From contig JAEINQ010000037.1 of NCBI GenBank assembly GCA_016342285.1, positions 1 to 64,000 of the forward strand: a DNA stretch of 64,000 nt, in the 5' to 3' direction. This document shows positions 17,249-26,313 of this stretch, piece after piece (position 1 is the stretch's first letter; each line of letters begins with the position of its first letter). The DNA is from Desulfobacterales bacterium (GTDB lineage: Bacteria > Desulfobacterota > Desulfobacteria > Desulfobacterales > JAEINQ01). Under the pieces are notes generated by a model. It worked only from the letters and a program-made list of their open reading frames with translations, was not told the origin of the DNA and did no database searches. The position numbers were made by a program, and so were the translations under genes.

Positions 17249-18454
17249 TTAGGCATCGAATTGATCGAAAACGACTTTGATCACCGGTTCCTTCCTCGCT
17301 TGAATCAACCGAAAAGCGTCCCGGAATTTTGACAGGGGAAACCGGTGCGTAATGAATCCGCTCAGGTCTACCCGGCCATCGCCGATCATTTCCAGGATCA
17401 GGTCGAAGGTGCTGATCTTTTTCCCCTGAAAATCTTCCATGCCATGGGAATTGACACCAGAAAGGGTAACCTCCTGCTGCCAGATGGGTGTCTGGTCGAA
17501 ACGTACCGGCGACAACTGGTTCCCCACCATGACATAGTGTCCACGAGCCCGGATCCACCTCAGGGCATCGTGAAGGGTTTGCGAGCTGCCCACACAATCG
17601 TAGACCAGGTCGTAGCCCCCCAGCAACGTGCGGTTCTTCATCGGTCCCACGTACAGCTTTGCACCGGTGGCCTCGGCAACGCCCCGGTAGGGATCACCGG
17701 TAACGATGCGGTCCGCACCGCGTTTTCTTGCCAGATCCTTCTTAAATCCGATGGGCTCCATAACGTCAATACCGCAACGAGGTGCCACCATTCGCGCAAA
17801 CTGGATGACATTGAGGCCGATGACACCGGCCCCGATCACCAGGACCCTGTCGCCCGGCTTCGGAGGGCTGCGGAGCACGGCGTGAAGGGATACGGCCGCC
17901 GGTTCGACCAGGACCGCCTGGTCATCCGACACAAGGTCCGGCACCTTTACCAGTTGTGACCGATGGGCCGTGAAATGATTCCCAAAGCCGGCGCCGAGGT
18001 TGGAAGGAAGCGCCCCTTCTGAAAAGTTCTCGCATAGGGGATACTGTCCTTCTTTGCACGGCCGACATGGCGGCAAAATCCCTTTCATGGAGCAGCAGGG
18101 CAGGTAACGCTGCAACACGACGCGGTCGCCCGTCGTCAGGTCGGGAACCGCCGTTCCGGTTTCCACGACGTGCCCCACCACCTCGTGGCCCATGAAGGCT
18201 CGTGGCACACCGGGCAGGGCCGCAATGGTGATGGAGGGACTGGCCTTGACAAAAAACATGGACAAATCCGCCCCGCAGATGCCGGTTAGAACCGGCTCGA
18301 CGCGCACCCAGTCAGGGCCGGGCAGAGGCGGGTCCGGAAGTTCAGAAAATCGGACAGGTGAAAGGGGGGAGAAGTAAACAGCCGGGAAAATGGGGGCCAG
18401 GGCCTTGGTCACCAGGATTCGGGGTATGCTGACATCGAAGAAAAGTGATCGCAT
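17249..18454 (-). CDS. Zinc-binding MDR alcohol dehydrogenase, second copy
   Basis: Paralogue of the enzyme at 1269-2471, 401 residues, with the same N-terminal extension (MRSLFFDVSIPRILVTKAL). It has the GICGADL catalytic zinc motif, GHEVVGHV and a four-cysteine structural zinc loop (CRPCKEGQYPLC). A GAGVIGLN nucleotide-binding loop follows. The ATG at 18454 is chosen by alignment with the paralogue; AAGGGA lies about 7 bases upstream. It follows the SDR at 18483-19430 after 28 bp, so the pair is an operon. Substrate unknown; presumably an alcohol formed during ring or chain degradation. Confidence 0.85.
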   Translation of the reverse strand: MRSLFFDVSIPRILVTKALAPIFPAVYFSPLSPVRFSELPDPPLPGPDWVRVEPVLTGICGADLSMFFVKASPSITIAALPGVPRAFMGHEVVGHVVETGTAVPDLTTGDRVVLQRYLPCCSMKGILPPCRPCKEGQYPLCENFSEGALPSNLGAGFGNHFTAHRSQLVKVPDLVSDDQAVLVEPAAVSLHAVLRSPPKPGDRVLVIGAGVIGLNVIQFARMVAPRCGIDVMEPIGFKKDLARKRGADRIVTGDPYRGVAEATGAKLYVGPMKNRTLLGGYDLVYDCVGSSQTLHDALRWIRARGHYVMVGNQLSPVRFDQTPIWQQEVTLSGVNSHGMEDFQGKKISTFDLILEMIGDGRVDLSGFITHRFPLSKFRDAFRLIQARKEPVIKVVFDQFDA

Positions 18455-18482
18455 GGAATTTCCCTTTTGAATTTTTTGAATA

Positions 18483-19430
18483 CTACACGACCTTTTTAAC
18501 CGAATCGGCAAAATCCTGGAAGGCGGCCCGGGAATCGTAGCCATAGGCAAACCCGGTGTCAACTATCAGTTTTCCCGGCGACGCAATCCATGAATAACGC
18601 ATCAGGTTCAGGGCCGGACTGGGAAATTCCGTCAACCATTTCAGACGAAGAGCCCAAGCCACCTGGTTGATGGGAGCCATCAGGCCCATGGGAAGGGGGC
18701 AGTAGATGCCACCCATGATCCGGACCATCTCTTCCAGGGACAGCTCACCTTTCCCTGCCACATTGTAGACCCCATGAATTTCTTTTTCCAGGCACATCAC
18801 CATCACCCGAACAAGATCGTCTTCATGAACGAATTGCATGGGCGCCGAAGGCCTGGGGCAGAGAACGAACCGTTTCTTCAAATGGGTGGCCAGCGGATTG
18901 TTGAAGCCCGGCCCCACCACGAAACAGGGGCGCAATACGGTGACGGAAATCTCCGGGTAATCCACTATAAACCGCTCAAAGATGAATTCGAGCTCTTTCT
19001 TGTTCTTGCTGTAGGTGAAATCGTCGTTTCCGCGAAGGGGACTACCCTCGGTCAATGGAATCTCGTTGTCCGGGTGAAATCCATAAGCGGTAGTAGAACT
19101 GGTATACATAAGGCGGGAGACGCCGGCCTGCCGGCAAGACTCAAGGACGTTTTGCGTCCCCGCCACATTGATCTCTTCCATGAGGGCCTTGTCATGGAGG
19201 GGCGGAAGCACATAGGCGGCATGGATGACCGAGTCAATGGCATGTTCCTTGAAAAAATCCGTCAGCGGCGCCCGCACATCATGCCTGGCGAAAATCAGCT
19301 TTGGGGCCGAAAATGGCGGTTTGCGGACATCGATGCCGACCAGACGTTGAACTTTCGAATGGGCCGATAGTTCCCGGGCGATCTTGCCGCCGATGTAGCC
19401 CGACACCCCGGTGATCAAGACATTTTTCAT
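18483..19430 (-). CDS. NAD-dependent epimerase/dehydratase (extended SDR), second copy
   Basis: Extended SDR of 315 residues. GVSGYIGGKIA forms the nucleotide loop, and the active site appears as TSSTTAYG with FTYSKNKKE (YxxxK). GGGAGAATAG precedes the ATG at 19430. It is the first gene of a pair with the MDR at 17249, mirroring 176-2471. The C-terminal region contains a DTGFAYGYDSRAAFQDF stretch typical of sugar or sterol-type SDRs. The substrate is not readable. Confidence 0.85.
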   Translation of the reverse strand: MKNVLITGVSGYIGGKIARELSAHSKVQRLVGIDVRKPPFSAPKLIFARHDVRAPLTDFFKEHAIDSVIHAAYVLPPLHDKALMEEINVAGTQNVLESCRQAGVSRLMYTSSTTAYGFHPDNEIPLTEGSPLRGNDDFTYSKNKKELEFIFERFIVDYPEISVTVLRPCFVVGPGFNNPLATHLKKRFVLCPRPSAPMQFVHEDDLVRVMVMCLEKEIHGVYNVAGKGELSLEEMVRIMGGIYCPLPMGLMAPINQVAWALRLKWLTEFPSPALNLMRYSWIASPGKLIVDTGFAYGYDSRAAFQDFADSVKKVV

Positions 19431-19557
19431 CTATTCTCCCTTAGGTCGCCGAACAAGAAACATTCCTTAGACATTGAAAGTTGGGAGTTGGTAACTGGAT
19501 ATTCATGGCCTCGCCCACCTATGGGGGGCTCTCAGCGGGTGGTGCCTTGCTGCCGTA

Positions 19558-20331
19558 TCAACGGTGAAAAGCCAGGGTCTTGACCAGAAACCGCCGGGCA
19601 AAAGGGAAGGACCACATGCCAAATACCAGCAATTGAATCAACGCGCCCACCCGCCACTGCACCCGGTTGCCGTGGGCGGCCCGCCACACCACTTTTGCTA
19701 CTTGCTCAGGGGTGATGTGGACCCCCAGGCGTCCGACACTGATGGCCTGGACCTTGGCATCGAGAATCATGGGGGTCTGCACGTAAGGGGCCATGACATG
19801 GCTGACCCGAATACCCAGGGCTTCGAATTCAATGTTCAGCGCTTCGGTCAAACCGCGGACGGCAAATTTGGTGGCCGAATAGACGGCCAGTTCCGGCGAG
19901 CCGTAAACGGCGGACGCCGAGGACATGTTCACGATGGCCGACCCTGGAGTCTTTTTTAATATGGAGAGGCATTCGTGGATACAATGAAGAATGCCGGTCA
20001 GGTTCACCGCCACGATCTGTTTTTGATCGTCGATATCGATCCGATGGTGGGGCCCCATACGAAGGATGCCGGCACAGTTGAACAGCACGTCCATCTTTTG
20101 GCCCGTGTGTTGGGAAAAATGGCGCACGGCTTCCTTTACGCTCTCCTGCCGGGTCACATCCATTGGACGGCAACAGGATCGGTCCTCACCAATTCTCCGA
20201 CTGAGTTCCGAAAGTCCCGTTTCGTCGATGTCGAACAAGCCGACGAACCAGCCTTTTTCAGCAAAATACAGGGCCGTGGCCCGACCGATGCCCGATGCCG
20301 CACCGGTAATAAAGATCGATTGTTTTTCCAT
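19558..20331 (-). CDS. Short-chain dehydrogenase/reductase (classical SDR)
   Basis: Classical SDR of 257 residues. It shows TGAASGIG (cofactor loop), the NCAG-type segment FNCAGI, the catalytic serine in NMSSASAVYG and the YSATK active-site motif. It probably oxidises or reduces a hydroxy/keto group with NAD(P)H. Three ATGs stand in a row; the last, at 20331, has AAGG 6 bases upstream, while the one at 20337 overlaps the stop of the membrane-protein gene by ATGA. Either way the two genes are coupled. Confidence 0.88.
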   Translation of the reverse strand: MEKQSIFITGAASGIGRATALYFAEKGWFVGLFDIDETGLSELSRRIGEDRSCCRPMDVTRQESVKEAVRHFSQHTGQKMDVLFNCAGILRMGPHHRIDIDDQKQIVAVNLTGILHCIHECLSILKKTPGSAIVNMSSASAVYGSPELAVYSATKFAVRGLTEALNIEFEALGIRVSHVMAPYVQTPMILDAKVQAISVGRLGVHITPEQVAKVVWRAAHGNRVQWRVGALIQLLVFGMWSFPFARRFLVKTLAFHR

Positions 20332-20333
20332 CA

Positions 20334-20726
20334 TCATCCTTGGAACGATGCTCTTTTTCGAGTGAAAAGGAATTCGATGAACAGGATGGCAAAAATCAGG
20401 TCCACCACCCCGGTCATCGCCAACACGAAAGGGATATGGCCGATCAGCCAGTAGTAGGCCATCAATACAAATACCGCCACCTTTCCCAGAATGCCCATCT
20501 GAACCACGGCCGGGTTGCCGGCAAGATCTTGTGAGACCCAGAAGTAACCAATCCCGAAGACAAAGGCCAGGGCCAGAAAAAGTTTGAGGAAAACCGGACT
20601 GGCCGGTGGCGCCAATCCGACCAGGGAAAACAACGGCGCCCAGGCAACGAAGAAAAGCCCCGTCGCCCCCCAGTTCCACAGGGCGCCCACCAGAAAAAGA
20701 TTTTTATAATACCGTTCGCGAGGCAT
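20334..20726 (-). CDS. Small integral membrane protein
   Basis: Hypothetical protein of 130 residues with four hydrophobic segments (about residues 10-37, 45-64, 73-95, 98-120) and a short basic tail, so it lies in the inner membrane. No family recognised. AGGAGATCCCC precedes the ATG at 20726. It sits between a flavodoxin-ferredoxin gene (14 bp away) and an SDR gene (ATGA overlap), suggesting a single transcript. A role in membrane anchoring or quinone-linked electron transfer would be conjecture. Confidence 0.65.
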   Translation of the reverse strand: MPRERYYKNLFLVGALWNWGATGLFFVAWAPLFSLVGLAPPASPVFLKLFLALAFVFGIGYFWVSQDLAGNPAVVQMGILGKVAVFVLMAYYWLIGHIPFVLAMTGVVDLIFAILFIEFLFTRKRASFQG

Positions 20727-20740
20727 GGGGATCTCCTGTA

Positions 20741-21577
20741 TCAGTAAACCCGTTCACCCTTTCGGATATCGCCGAACCAGTGTTCGAAGGTCTGGTTGTA
20801 CAATGACCAAACCACCGGGTTGCTGAACCACCAGTTGACCGAAAAGGCGTTCTTCGGGCATCCGGTTAGGCAACGGTAACAGCGGATACACTGCCCTCCG
20901 ATCTCAGGTGTCGAATGGAGGATAATGCTTGCCGTTGGGCACTCATGAACGCACCACCCACACTGGTCACAGGCGTCCGAATCGACCCGGGGTTTGGGCA
21001 TGAGAAATCGGATCAACGGATCCTTGAGCGCCAGGCCGGCGATATCGTAGAGTCCCAACCCCGGATTCAAGGTCTCCAGGCGATTCTCCGCCGGTACGCT
21101 CCGGGGATCATCGCCTTGGACCATTTCGGCAACAGAGGCGGCAAAGCGACGGGCCTTTTCCAAATCCGTTTCATCGGGCCGCTCCGGGAACCTCCCGACC
21201 AGGCAGGGAATCGGATGGTAGCAGGTCCCGCGGCAAAGAAATCCGCCGAGGACCTCGGCCCCCCGTTGCTTCAGGGGGCGGGCCATGTCCCAGAGGACAC
21301 GGCCCGGGGCGCCACCAGCCGTGGCAAAGACAAATGCCCGGCGCCCCTTCAAATCCGGCAGGCCGACAAGAAAATCGCGGACCGGCGTGGGGGCCTGGCT
21401 TTCAAAGCACGGCGCGCCCACGCCGATCAGATCGGCCGCCAGAAAATCTTCGGCGGTGACCTTTTTGAATGAGATCGTCCGGACAACAAACCCGGCTTCA
21501 GCCATGGCCTCTGCCATGGCCCTGCCCACCTTTCGGGTATTGCCGGTCTGTGAAAATGAAACGATCAGCGTTTCCAT
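20741..21577 (-). CDS. EFR1-type flavodoxin-ferredoxin fusion
   Basis: Protein of 278 residues. The N-terminal flavodoxin-like domain has the FMN phosphate loop SQTGNTRKVG (residues about 9-18). The C-terminal part has two [4Fe-4S] motifs (CDQCGWCVHECP and CIRCYRCLTGCP). EFR1-family proteins transfer electrons inside anaerobes. AAGGAG lies before the ATG at 21577. It is followed by a membrane protein and an SDR in the same direction and preceded by thiolase and acyl-CoA dehydrogenase genes, so it may receive electrons from an oxidation step of the pathway. That link is inferred from position only. Confidence 0.82.
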   Translation of the reverse strand: METLIVSFSQTGNTRKVGRAMAEAMAEAGFVVRTISFKKVTAEDFLAADLIGVGAPCFESQAPTPVRDFLVGLPDLKGRRAFVFATAGGAPGRVLWDMARPLKQRGAEVLGGFLCRGTCYHPIPCLVGRFPERPDETDLEKARRFAASVAEMVQGDDPRSVPAENRLETLNPGLGLYDIAGLALKDPLIRFLMPKPRVDSDACDQCGWCVHECPTASIILHSTPEIGGQCIRCYRCLTGCPKNAFSVNWWFSNPVVWSLYNQTFEHWFGDIRKGERVY

Positions 21578-21627
21578 TCCCGGTCTCCTTCCACCTTTAG
21601 CCTTTCACCTTCAGCCTTCCACCTGAT

Positions 21628-22866
21628 TTATTCCTTCCCGAGAATATGAATGCACATGGCCGCTTCTTCCACGCCGATATTACCGCCGCCGTTTTCGGCC
21701 AGACCGGTTGTGACATTCTCCACCTGGCGCTTTCCCGCCTCGCCGCGGAACTGTAGCCCGATTTCATAAATCTGGGCCAGTCCCGAAGCCCCGATGGGAT
21801 GGCCGCGGCATTCCAGCCCGCCGCTGGTATTGACCGGCTGCTTGCCGCCGAGTTTGGTGGCCCCGGACTCGGCCCAGGGGCCGCCCTCGCCCATGGGGCA
21901 GAACCCCATGGCCTCGGTCTGGTGCAATTCGCCGTAGGAAGTGGCATCGTGGAGTTCGGCGATGCTGATATCCCGGGGCCCCACCCCGGCCATTTCGTAT
22001 GCCTGTTTCGACAGACGCTCACCGATATCTTCACCATCCAGGTCCCGGTCGGTTCCGGATCCGAGCACGGAAGCAAGGATTCGAATCGGCCGGGCACCGG
22101 AGAGTTTTTTCAGGTAAGCTTCAGAGCAGACAATGGCGGCGGCAGCGCCGTCGCCCACCGGCGCACACATGGCCCGGGTCAGGGGGTAGGCGATAGCCTT
22201 GTCGGCCAGCACCTCTTCCACGGTCATGTCCTGCTGGTACTGGGCCATGGGGTTGAGGGACCCGTGCCAGTGGTTCTTGGCACAAATGGCGGCCAACTGG
22301 CGTTGGGTGCTGCCGAATCGGTCCATATGCCATTTGGCCCCCATGGCATAGGCGTCCATGAAAATGCTCCGTCCCTCACCCGGCGGGGCCTGGTCCGGCG
22401 GGATCTCCACTTTGAAAGTCTTGTTGAGTTCCATCATCATGTTGATGTGGCTTTCAAAATTCTCCACGTCCATGCAGGTGGCATAAGCTGTCAACGATTT
22501 CATTTTATCGGGATCGGTAATCTTTTCGGAACCGACAGCCAGGGCCACGTCGTACATGCCCGCCCGGATTCCGGTATAGGCCAGGTGCAAGGCAGTGGAA
22601 GCACCGGCACAAGCATTTTCCACATTGGTCACCGGAATGCCATCGATCCCCATGGACCGCATGACCACCTGCCCGCGAATGGAATGCTGATTGGCAAACA
22701 TCCCCCAGAAGGTATTGGAAAAAAAGGCCGCCTGCAGGCTTTTTTTATCCATGCCGGCATCCATCAGCGCCAGGTTCGTCACTTCGTGGGCCATGTCCCG
22801 GACGTTGCGGTCCGGATACTTGGCAAACCGGATCATTCCCAATCCGATGATGTAGACATTGGACAT
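21628..22866 (-). CDS. Thiolase family protein (SCP2/SCPx-type acetyl-CoA acetyltransferase)
   Basis: Thiolase-fold enzyme of 412 residues. The nucleophile cysteine is in ENACAGAST (about residue 66). The C-terminal active site has RGHPIGASG and NGGGNIGVEE instead of the classical CxG motif, which points to the SCPx/sterol-carrier thiolase subgroup. Such enzymes cleave 3-ketoacyl-CoA of branched or cyclic side chains. The ATG at 22866 is chosen; the upstream frame to 22932 is an artefact of a hairpin repeat. The acyl-CoA dehydrogenase gene lies just upstream. Confidence 0.85.
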   Translation of the reverse strand: MSNVYIIGLGMIRFAKYPDRNVRDMAHEVTNLALMDAGMDKKSLQAAFFSNTFWGMFANQHSIRGQVVMRSMGIDGIPVTNVENACAGASTALHLAYTGIRAGMYDVALAVGSEKITDPDKMKSLTAYATCMDVENFESHINMMMELNKTFKVEIPPDQAPPGEGRSIFMDAYAMGAKWHMDRFGSTQRQLAAICAKNHWHGSLNPMAQYQQDMTVEEVLADKAIAYPLTRAMCAPVGDGAAAAIVCSEAYLKKLSGARPIRILASVLGSGTDRDLDGEDIGERLSKQAYEMAGVGPRDISIAELHDATSYGELHQTEAMGFCPMGEGGPWAESGATKLGGKQPVNTSGGLECRGHPIGASGLAQIYEIGLQFRGEAGKRQVENVTTGLAENGGGNIGVEEAAMCIHILGKE

Positions 22867-22891
22867 TTTTCTTGGTTTCCTTTCGTGATTT

Positions 22892-22968
22892 GTGTTTGGT
22901 ATTTTGTTTTTTGTGTTTGGTGTGGTCACCACGATTTATCAAAACACCAAACACAAAATACCAAACAC
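22892..22968. repeat. Two-level AT-rich hairpin between thiolase and acyl-CoA dehydrogenase
   Basis: GTGTTTGGTATTTT pairs with AAAATACCAAACAC at the outer ends, and GTGTTTGGTGTG with ACACCAAACAC inside, leaving a loop around TCACCACGATTTATC. It spans nearly the whole gap between the stop of the dehydrogenase (22975) and the start of the thiolase (22866). It could work as a transcription attenuator or an mRNA processing site. Confidence 0.6.
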
Positions 22969-22974
22969 CAGTTC

Positions 22975-24198
22975 CTAAAGATGATGCGCCCCGGTGATCA
23001 TAAGGCTGTCATTGGCGCCGTCTTCAATCATACCGGCCCGGGCATCCCGGAAAAATTTTTCCACCGGATACTCTCTGGCCAGTCCGTTGCCGCCGAAAAT
23101 CTGAATCGCTTCGCTGCATACCTCGAAGGCCGTCTGGGTACAGAATACTTTGGAAGCGATGGAGTACTCCACATTGGGCGGTGTGTTGTTATAATTGTAG
23201 ATCATGGCCGCTCTGGACAAAGCCCTGGCCGCCTCGATCTTGGTGAACATATTGAACAACTTGTGTTTGATCAACTGGTGCTCGAAGAGACGTTTACCGC
23301 CCTGAACCCGCTGTTTGGCGTATGCCAGGGACTCTTCGTAGGCGGCCCTTGCCAACCCCGTAAACATGGCCCCCATGGCGGCATTGGCCGTGGACAGGGT
23401 AATGTCCAGCATGGCGCTGTAACTTTCCGGATCGACCAGCATGTATTCCTTGGGAACCCGGACCTTGTCAAAGAAGATCTCCCCCTGGTTCAAGGCCCTC
23501 TGGCCCATTTTATCCAACGGCTTGCCTTTGCGGACACCGGGCAGATCCAACGGGACGATGCAGATGCCGCCACCATCCATTCCCCTGGACGGGTCCATGG
23601 CAAGGTAGGCCAGGGCATGGGTGGCAACGGTTCCGTTGGAGACCCAGGCAGACTTTTGCCCCTCAATGACATATTCGTTGCCGTCCAGCCGGGCCGTTAC
23701 CTGGCCTCGAATGGACGGGTCACTGAACTGGGGGGTATAGGGAGCCAGCGTATCGGTTCCGTGGTCGGGCTCGGTAATGGCCCAGCAGCCGATGATCGAC
23801 GCATCCTTGTTCTCGCAAAACGGCGTGATGATCTCCTCGCCCAGTTTATCGTTGGGCACCATGGTGGCAAAAAAGGCCGGAAAACATGAAACCCCGATGG
23901 CAATGGCAAAGTCAACGCTGCCCCAGGCCAGTTCCTCCAAAACGATGTGGGTCTCCAGGGGATCGGTGCCCAGACCACCCCAGGTGTCCGGAATAAAAAT
24001 CGTGTGGTAGCCGAGTTCGTAACCCTTTTTCATGGTCGTCCAGAACAGATCGCTTTTGATAACATCGGCCGGGTCATGAAGTTTATCCAGTTCCAGGCTG
24101 GCCGGGCGGAGCACCTCCTTGGCGAACCGGTGGGTCTCCTCCTTGATGGCGATCTGCTCGTCGGTCAGGTCGATATTGAGATCGGTGTATAGAGCCAT
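22975..24198 (-). CDS. Acyl-CoA dehydrogenase
   Basis: FAD-dependent acyl-CoA dehydrogenase of 407 residues that introduces a C2-C3 double bond into an acyl-CoA and passes electrons to ETF. Seen are the FAD-contact segment CWAITEPDHGTDT, the C-terminal QIFGGNGLAREYPVEKFFRD and GMIEDGAND with the likely catalytic glutamate. The length is normal. AAGGAGATAAATGC precedes the ATG. It is followed by the thiolase, an arrangement expected for a beta-oxidation-like sequence. ETF genes are not in the window. Confidence 0.9.
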   Translation of the reverse strand: MALYTDLNIDLTDEQIAIKEETHRFAKEVLRPASLELDKLHDPADVIKSDLFWTTMKKGYELGYHTIFIPDTWGGLGTDPLETHIVLEELAWGSVDFAIAIGVSCFPAFFATMVPNDKLGEEIITPFCENKDASIIGCWAITEPDHGTDTLAPYTPQFSDPSIRGQVTARLDGNEYVIEGQKSAWVSNGTVATHALAYLAMDPSRGMDGGGICIVPLDLPGVRKGKPLDKMGQRALNQGEIFFDKVRVPKEYMLVDPESYSAMLDITLSTANAAMGAMFTGLARAAYEESLAYAKQRVQGGKRLFEHQLIKHKLFNMFTKIEAARALSRAAMIYNYNNTPPNVEYSIASKVFCTQTAFEVCSEAIQIFGGNGLAREYPVEKFFRDARAGMIEDGANDSLMITGAHHL

Positions 24199-24217
24199 GC
24201 ATTTATCTCCTTATTTG

Positions 24218-24360
24218 GTTTCCATCCATAAATGGCCTTTTTGCCCAATCTCGGCGTCAATCGGCGCCATTTGCTTGTGCGGCGTAGCGCGCTACGCCTC
24301 CGCCCAATGGCGCCGGTTTCCTTGACCTTGGACAAAAATTCACATTTATGAATTGGAAAC
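24218..24360. repeat. Terminal-inverted-repeat element R2, copy 1
   Basis: A 143-bp element with ends GTTTCCATCCATAAATG and, reversed, GTTTCCAATTCATAAATG. Inside are further palindromes (GGCGTAGCGCGCTACGCC and a GGCGCCATTT/AATGGCGCC pair). A copy of about 85 per cent identity by eye lies in the opposite orientation at 60649-60792. It has no coding content and sits between the dehydrogenase promoter and the acyl-CoA ligase gene. The end structure suggests a MITE-like element. Confidence 0.75.
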
Positions 24361-24404
24361 GTCCATAGGTGCCATCCACGAAAAGTTCAATTCATGGGTG
24401 GACA

Positions 24405-26018
24405 CTATTTATAGTTTTCGCTTTTAAAAACATTTTTCGCATCAGGCGCGAATTGTTCTTTAAGCACCCGGTCTAGCGCCTTTTCGGAAATGGTCTTGGG
24501 AACGGTTTCCACCACCTGCAGGAAAGAGGGCACAAAATTGGGCTCCAGGCCCTTGCGGCATTTGGCAAAAAGATCCGCCGGGTCAATGGTTTTCCCGACA
24601 AAAGGGGAGACTGCGGCCACCAGGTCGCTTTCGCCCGGAGCGCCGGATGCGGCCGGAATACCGTAGACACAGACTTCGCTGACCTCCGGGCTTTCCCCGA
24701 TGACCCGCTCGATGTGGTCCGGCTGGATAAAATCGCCCGAACGACGCAGCTCGCTCCCCTTGCGGTGGTCGAAATAGTACCAGCCGGACTCGTCCCGGTG
24801 GACCACATCACCGGTCCGAAGCCATCCGCCCCGGGTCTTTTCCTCTGAGGCATCGGCCTGTCCCAGATAGTCCACCTTGGTCTCGCCTTTGGTCATGCGA
24901 ACGATCAGTTCACCGCTCTGCCCGTGGGGCAGATCGGTGTCCTCTTCGTCCACCACCTTGAACTCCATCATCCCCGGCAGCGGCTTGCCAAAAGAGCCGA
25001 TGGGGCCTTTTCCCGGCGGTTTATAGGCGAATCCGCCTTCCACGGCCCCGTACCATTCCAGAACTTTCAAGTTGAACCGTGTTTCAAAGTCCTCCCAGAT
25101 TGCCACCGGCGTACCGGCGCTGATCACGGTTTTGACCGGGTTATCACCATCGTTTTCATGGGGGGGCTCGTTGAAGATCCCCCCCATCATGCCGCCCAGC
25201 AGGGAAAACGAGGTACACCCGTATTTACGGCAGATGTCCCAGATCCGGCTCTTGGTAAAACGGGGGCTGATCACCGCCTTGGTTCCGGTACCGATCGCCG
25301 GAAAAAGGGTCACGGCCTGGGCATTGCCATGGGTCAGGGAGAGCCCCGAGTAGAGCACATCGCCGGGCTTGTACTTCCAGACCAGGCGGGTGACGATGTT
25401 AAAAATACCGAAGCGGTTGTTACGGATCATTACCCCCTTGGGGTCTCCCGTGGTCCCGGATGTGTATATAATCTGCATGGGATGGCGAACATCCATGATG
25501 CGCTGGTCCACACGGTCCCAGGATGCCTTTTCCAGGGTTTCGTTTAACGCCGGAAAATCAGACGACACCGGCAGGTCCTGTTCCGGTCGCCAGACCACCA
25601 GGACCAGTCGAAGGTCAGGCAGCTGGGCAAGGACCTCCCGCAGCTGGGGAAGATTTTCGCCGGAGACGATCACGGCCTTGGCCTTGGAGTTGGCCAGGAG
25701 AAAACGGAGCCGGTCGCCGCGGCTTCTCGGATCGACGGGCACCATAATGGCACCGATTACCGGCCCGGCCACCATGGCATAGACAAACTCCGGATGGTTT
25801 CTCATGAAAACGGCGTAGGTATCCCCTTTATCGAGACCGTTTTCCAGAAAGAGCCGGGCGATTTTGTTGGAGTTTTCGTAAAGGGACCGGTAGGTCAGGA
25901 CATCTTCGCCCAGCCCCCCCTTTTCAAAAACCAGGATCTCCTTGTTCGGTTTATCGTCAGCCTTCATCTCTAAAAAATGGGAGACAATGGCCTGATTCAA
26001 ATGCGCCTTGGAACTCAT
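24405..26018 (-). CDS. AMP-dependent acyl-CoA ligase
   Basis: Adenylate-forming enzyme of 537 residues. Motifs: IYTSGTTGDPKGVMI (P-loop), YGAVEGGFAY, RTGDV, and FDHRKGSELRRSGDFI at the C-terminal hinge, where crotonobetaine/cyclohexanecarboxylate-type ligases (CaiC-like) show the same kind of variant. It activates an organic acid to its CoA thioester. AAAGGGG precedes the ATG at 26018. Its neighbours are the acyl-CoA dehydrogenase and thiolase downstream and DUF2148 ferredoxins upstream, which supports an acyl-CoA degradation role. Confidence 0.88.
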   Translation of the reverse strand: MSSKAHLNQAIVSHFLEMKADDKPNKEILVFEKGGLGEDVLTYRSLYENSNKIARLFLENGLDKGDTYAVFMRNHPEFVYAMVAGPVIGAIMVPVDPRSRGDRLRFLLANSKAKAVIVSGENLPQLREVLAQLPDLRLVLVVWRPEQDLPVSSDFPALNETLEKASWDRVDQRIMDVRHPMQIIYTSGTTGDPKGVMIRNNRFGIFNIVTRLVWKYKPGDVLYSGLSLTHGNAQAVTLFPAIGTGTKAVISPRFTKSRIWDICRKYGCTSFSLLGGMMGGIFNEPPHENDGDNPVKTVISAGTPVAIWEDFETRFNLKVLEWYGAVEGGFAYKPPGKGPIGSFGKPLPGMMEFKVVDEEDTDLPHGQSGELIVRMTKGETKVDYLGQADASEEKTRGGWLRTGDVVHRDESGWYYFDHRKGSELRRSGDFIQPDHIERVIGESPEVSEVCVYGIPAASGAPGESDLVAAVSPFVGKTIDPADLFAKCRKGLEPNFVPSFLQVVETVPKTISEKALDRVLKEQFAPDAKNVFKSENYK

Positions 26019-26157
26019 GATTTTCAGCCCCTTTCAATACGAAGCAGGAATCCACGTCCTTTGGGCGTGGTCAGAGTCAATTGGCTATGTCGAAACACCT
26101 ATGCAGCAATTGACTAAAGTGAACTAAAGCTGACATGCTCGTAATAAGTCGCCGTCC

Positions 26158-26229
26158 CGTCATGCCGGACTTGATCCGGCATCCAGAAGTAACCGAAAAG
26201 GCTGGATTCCCGCCTTCGCGGGAATGACG
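26158..26229. repeat. Widespread intergenic double-hairpin repeat
   Basis: The element begins CGTCATGCCGGACTTGATCC and ends CTTCGCGGGAATGACG. The two hairpins are GCCGGACTTGATCCGGC and TCCCGCCTTCGCGGGA. Sequences of this form are common between genes of many proteobacteria. The flanks (GACATGCTCGTAA on the left, TTTTTTACGAGACCATC on the right) resemble those around repeat R3 at 14962. A partial R4-type word (TTGACTAAAGTGAACTAAAG) stands at 26110-26129. Confidence 0.65.
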
Positions 26230-26313
26230 CCGAAAGACGATTCAAGCTTTTTTACGAGACCATCAAAGCCGGGCTGACACAAAAGCCGCTCCTACGGTAC
26301 AGCCACATGCTCC

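Noticed and set aside
21799..23889. Plus-strand frame of 696 codons across thiolase and dehydrogenase genes
   Set aside because: Antisense to two clear genes and the repeat between them; open only because of GC-skewed codon use.
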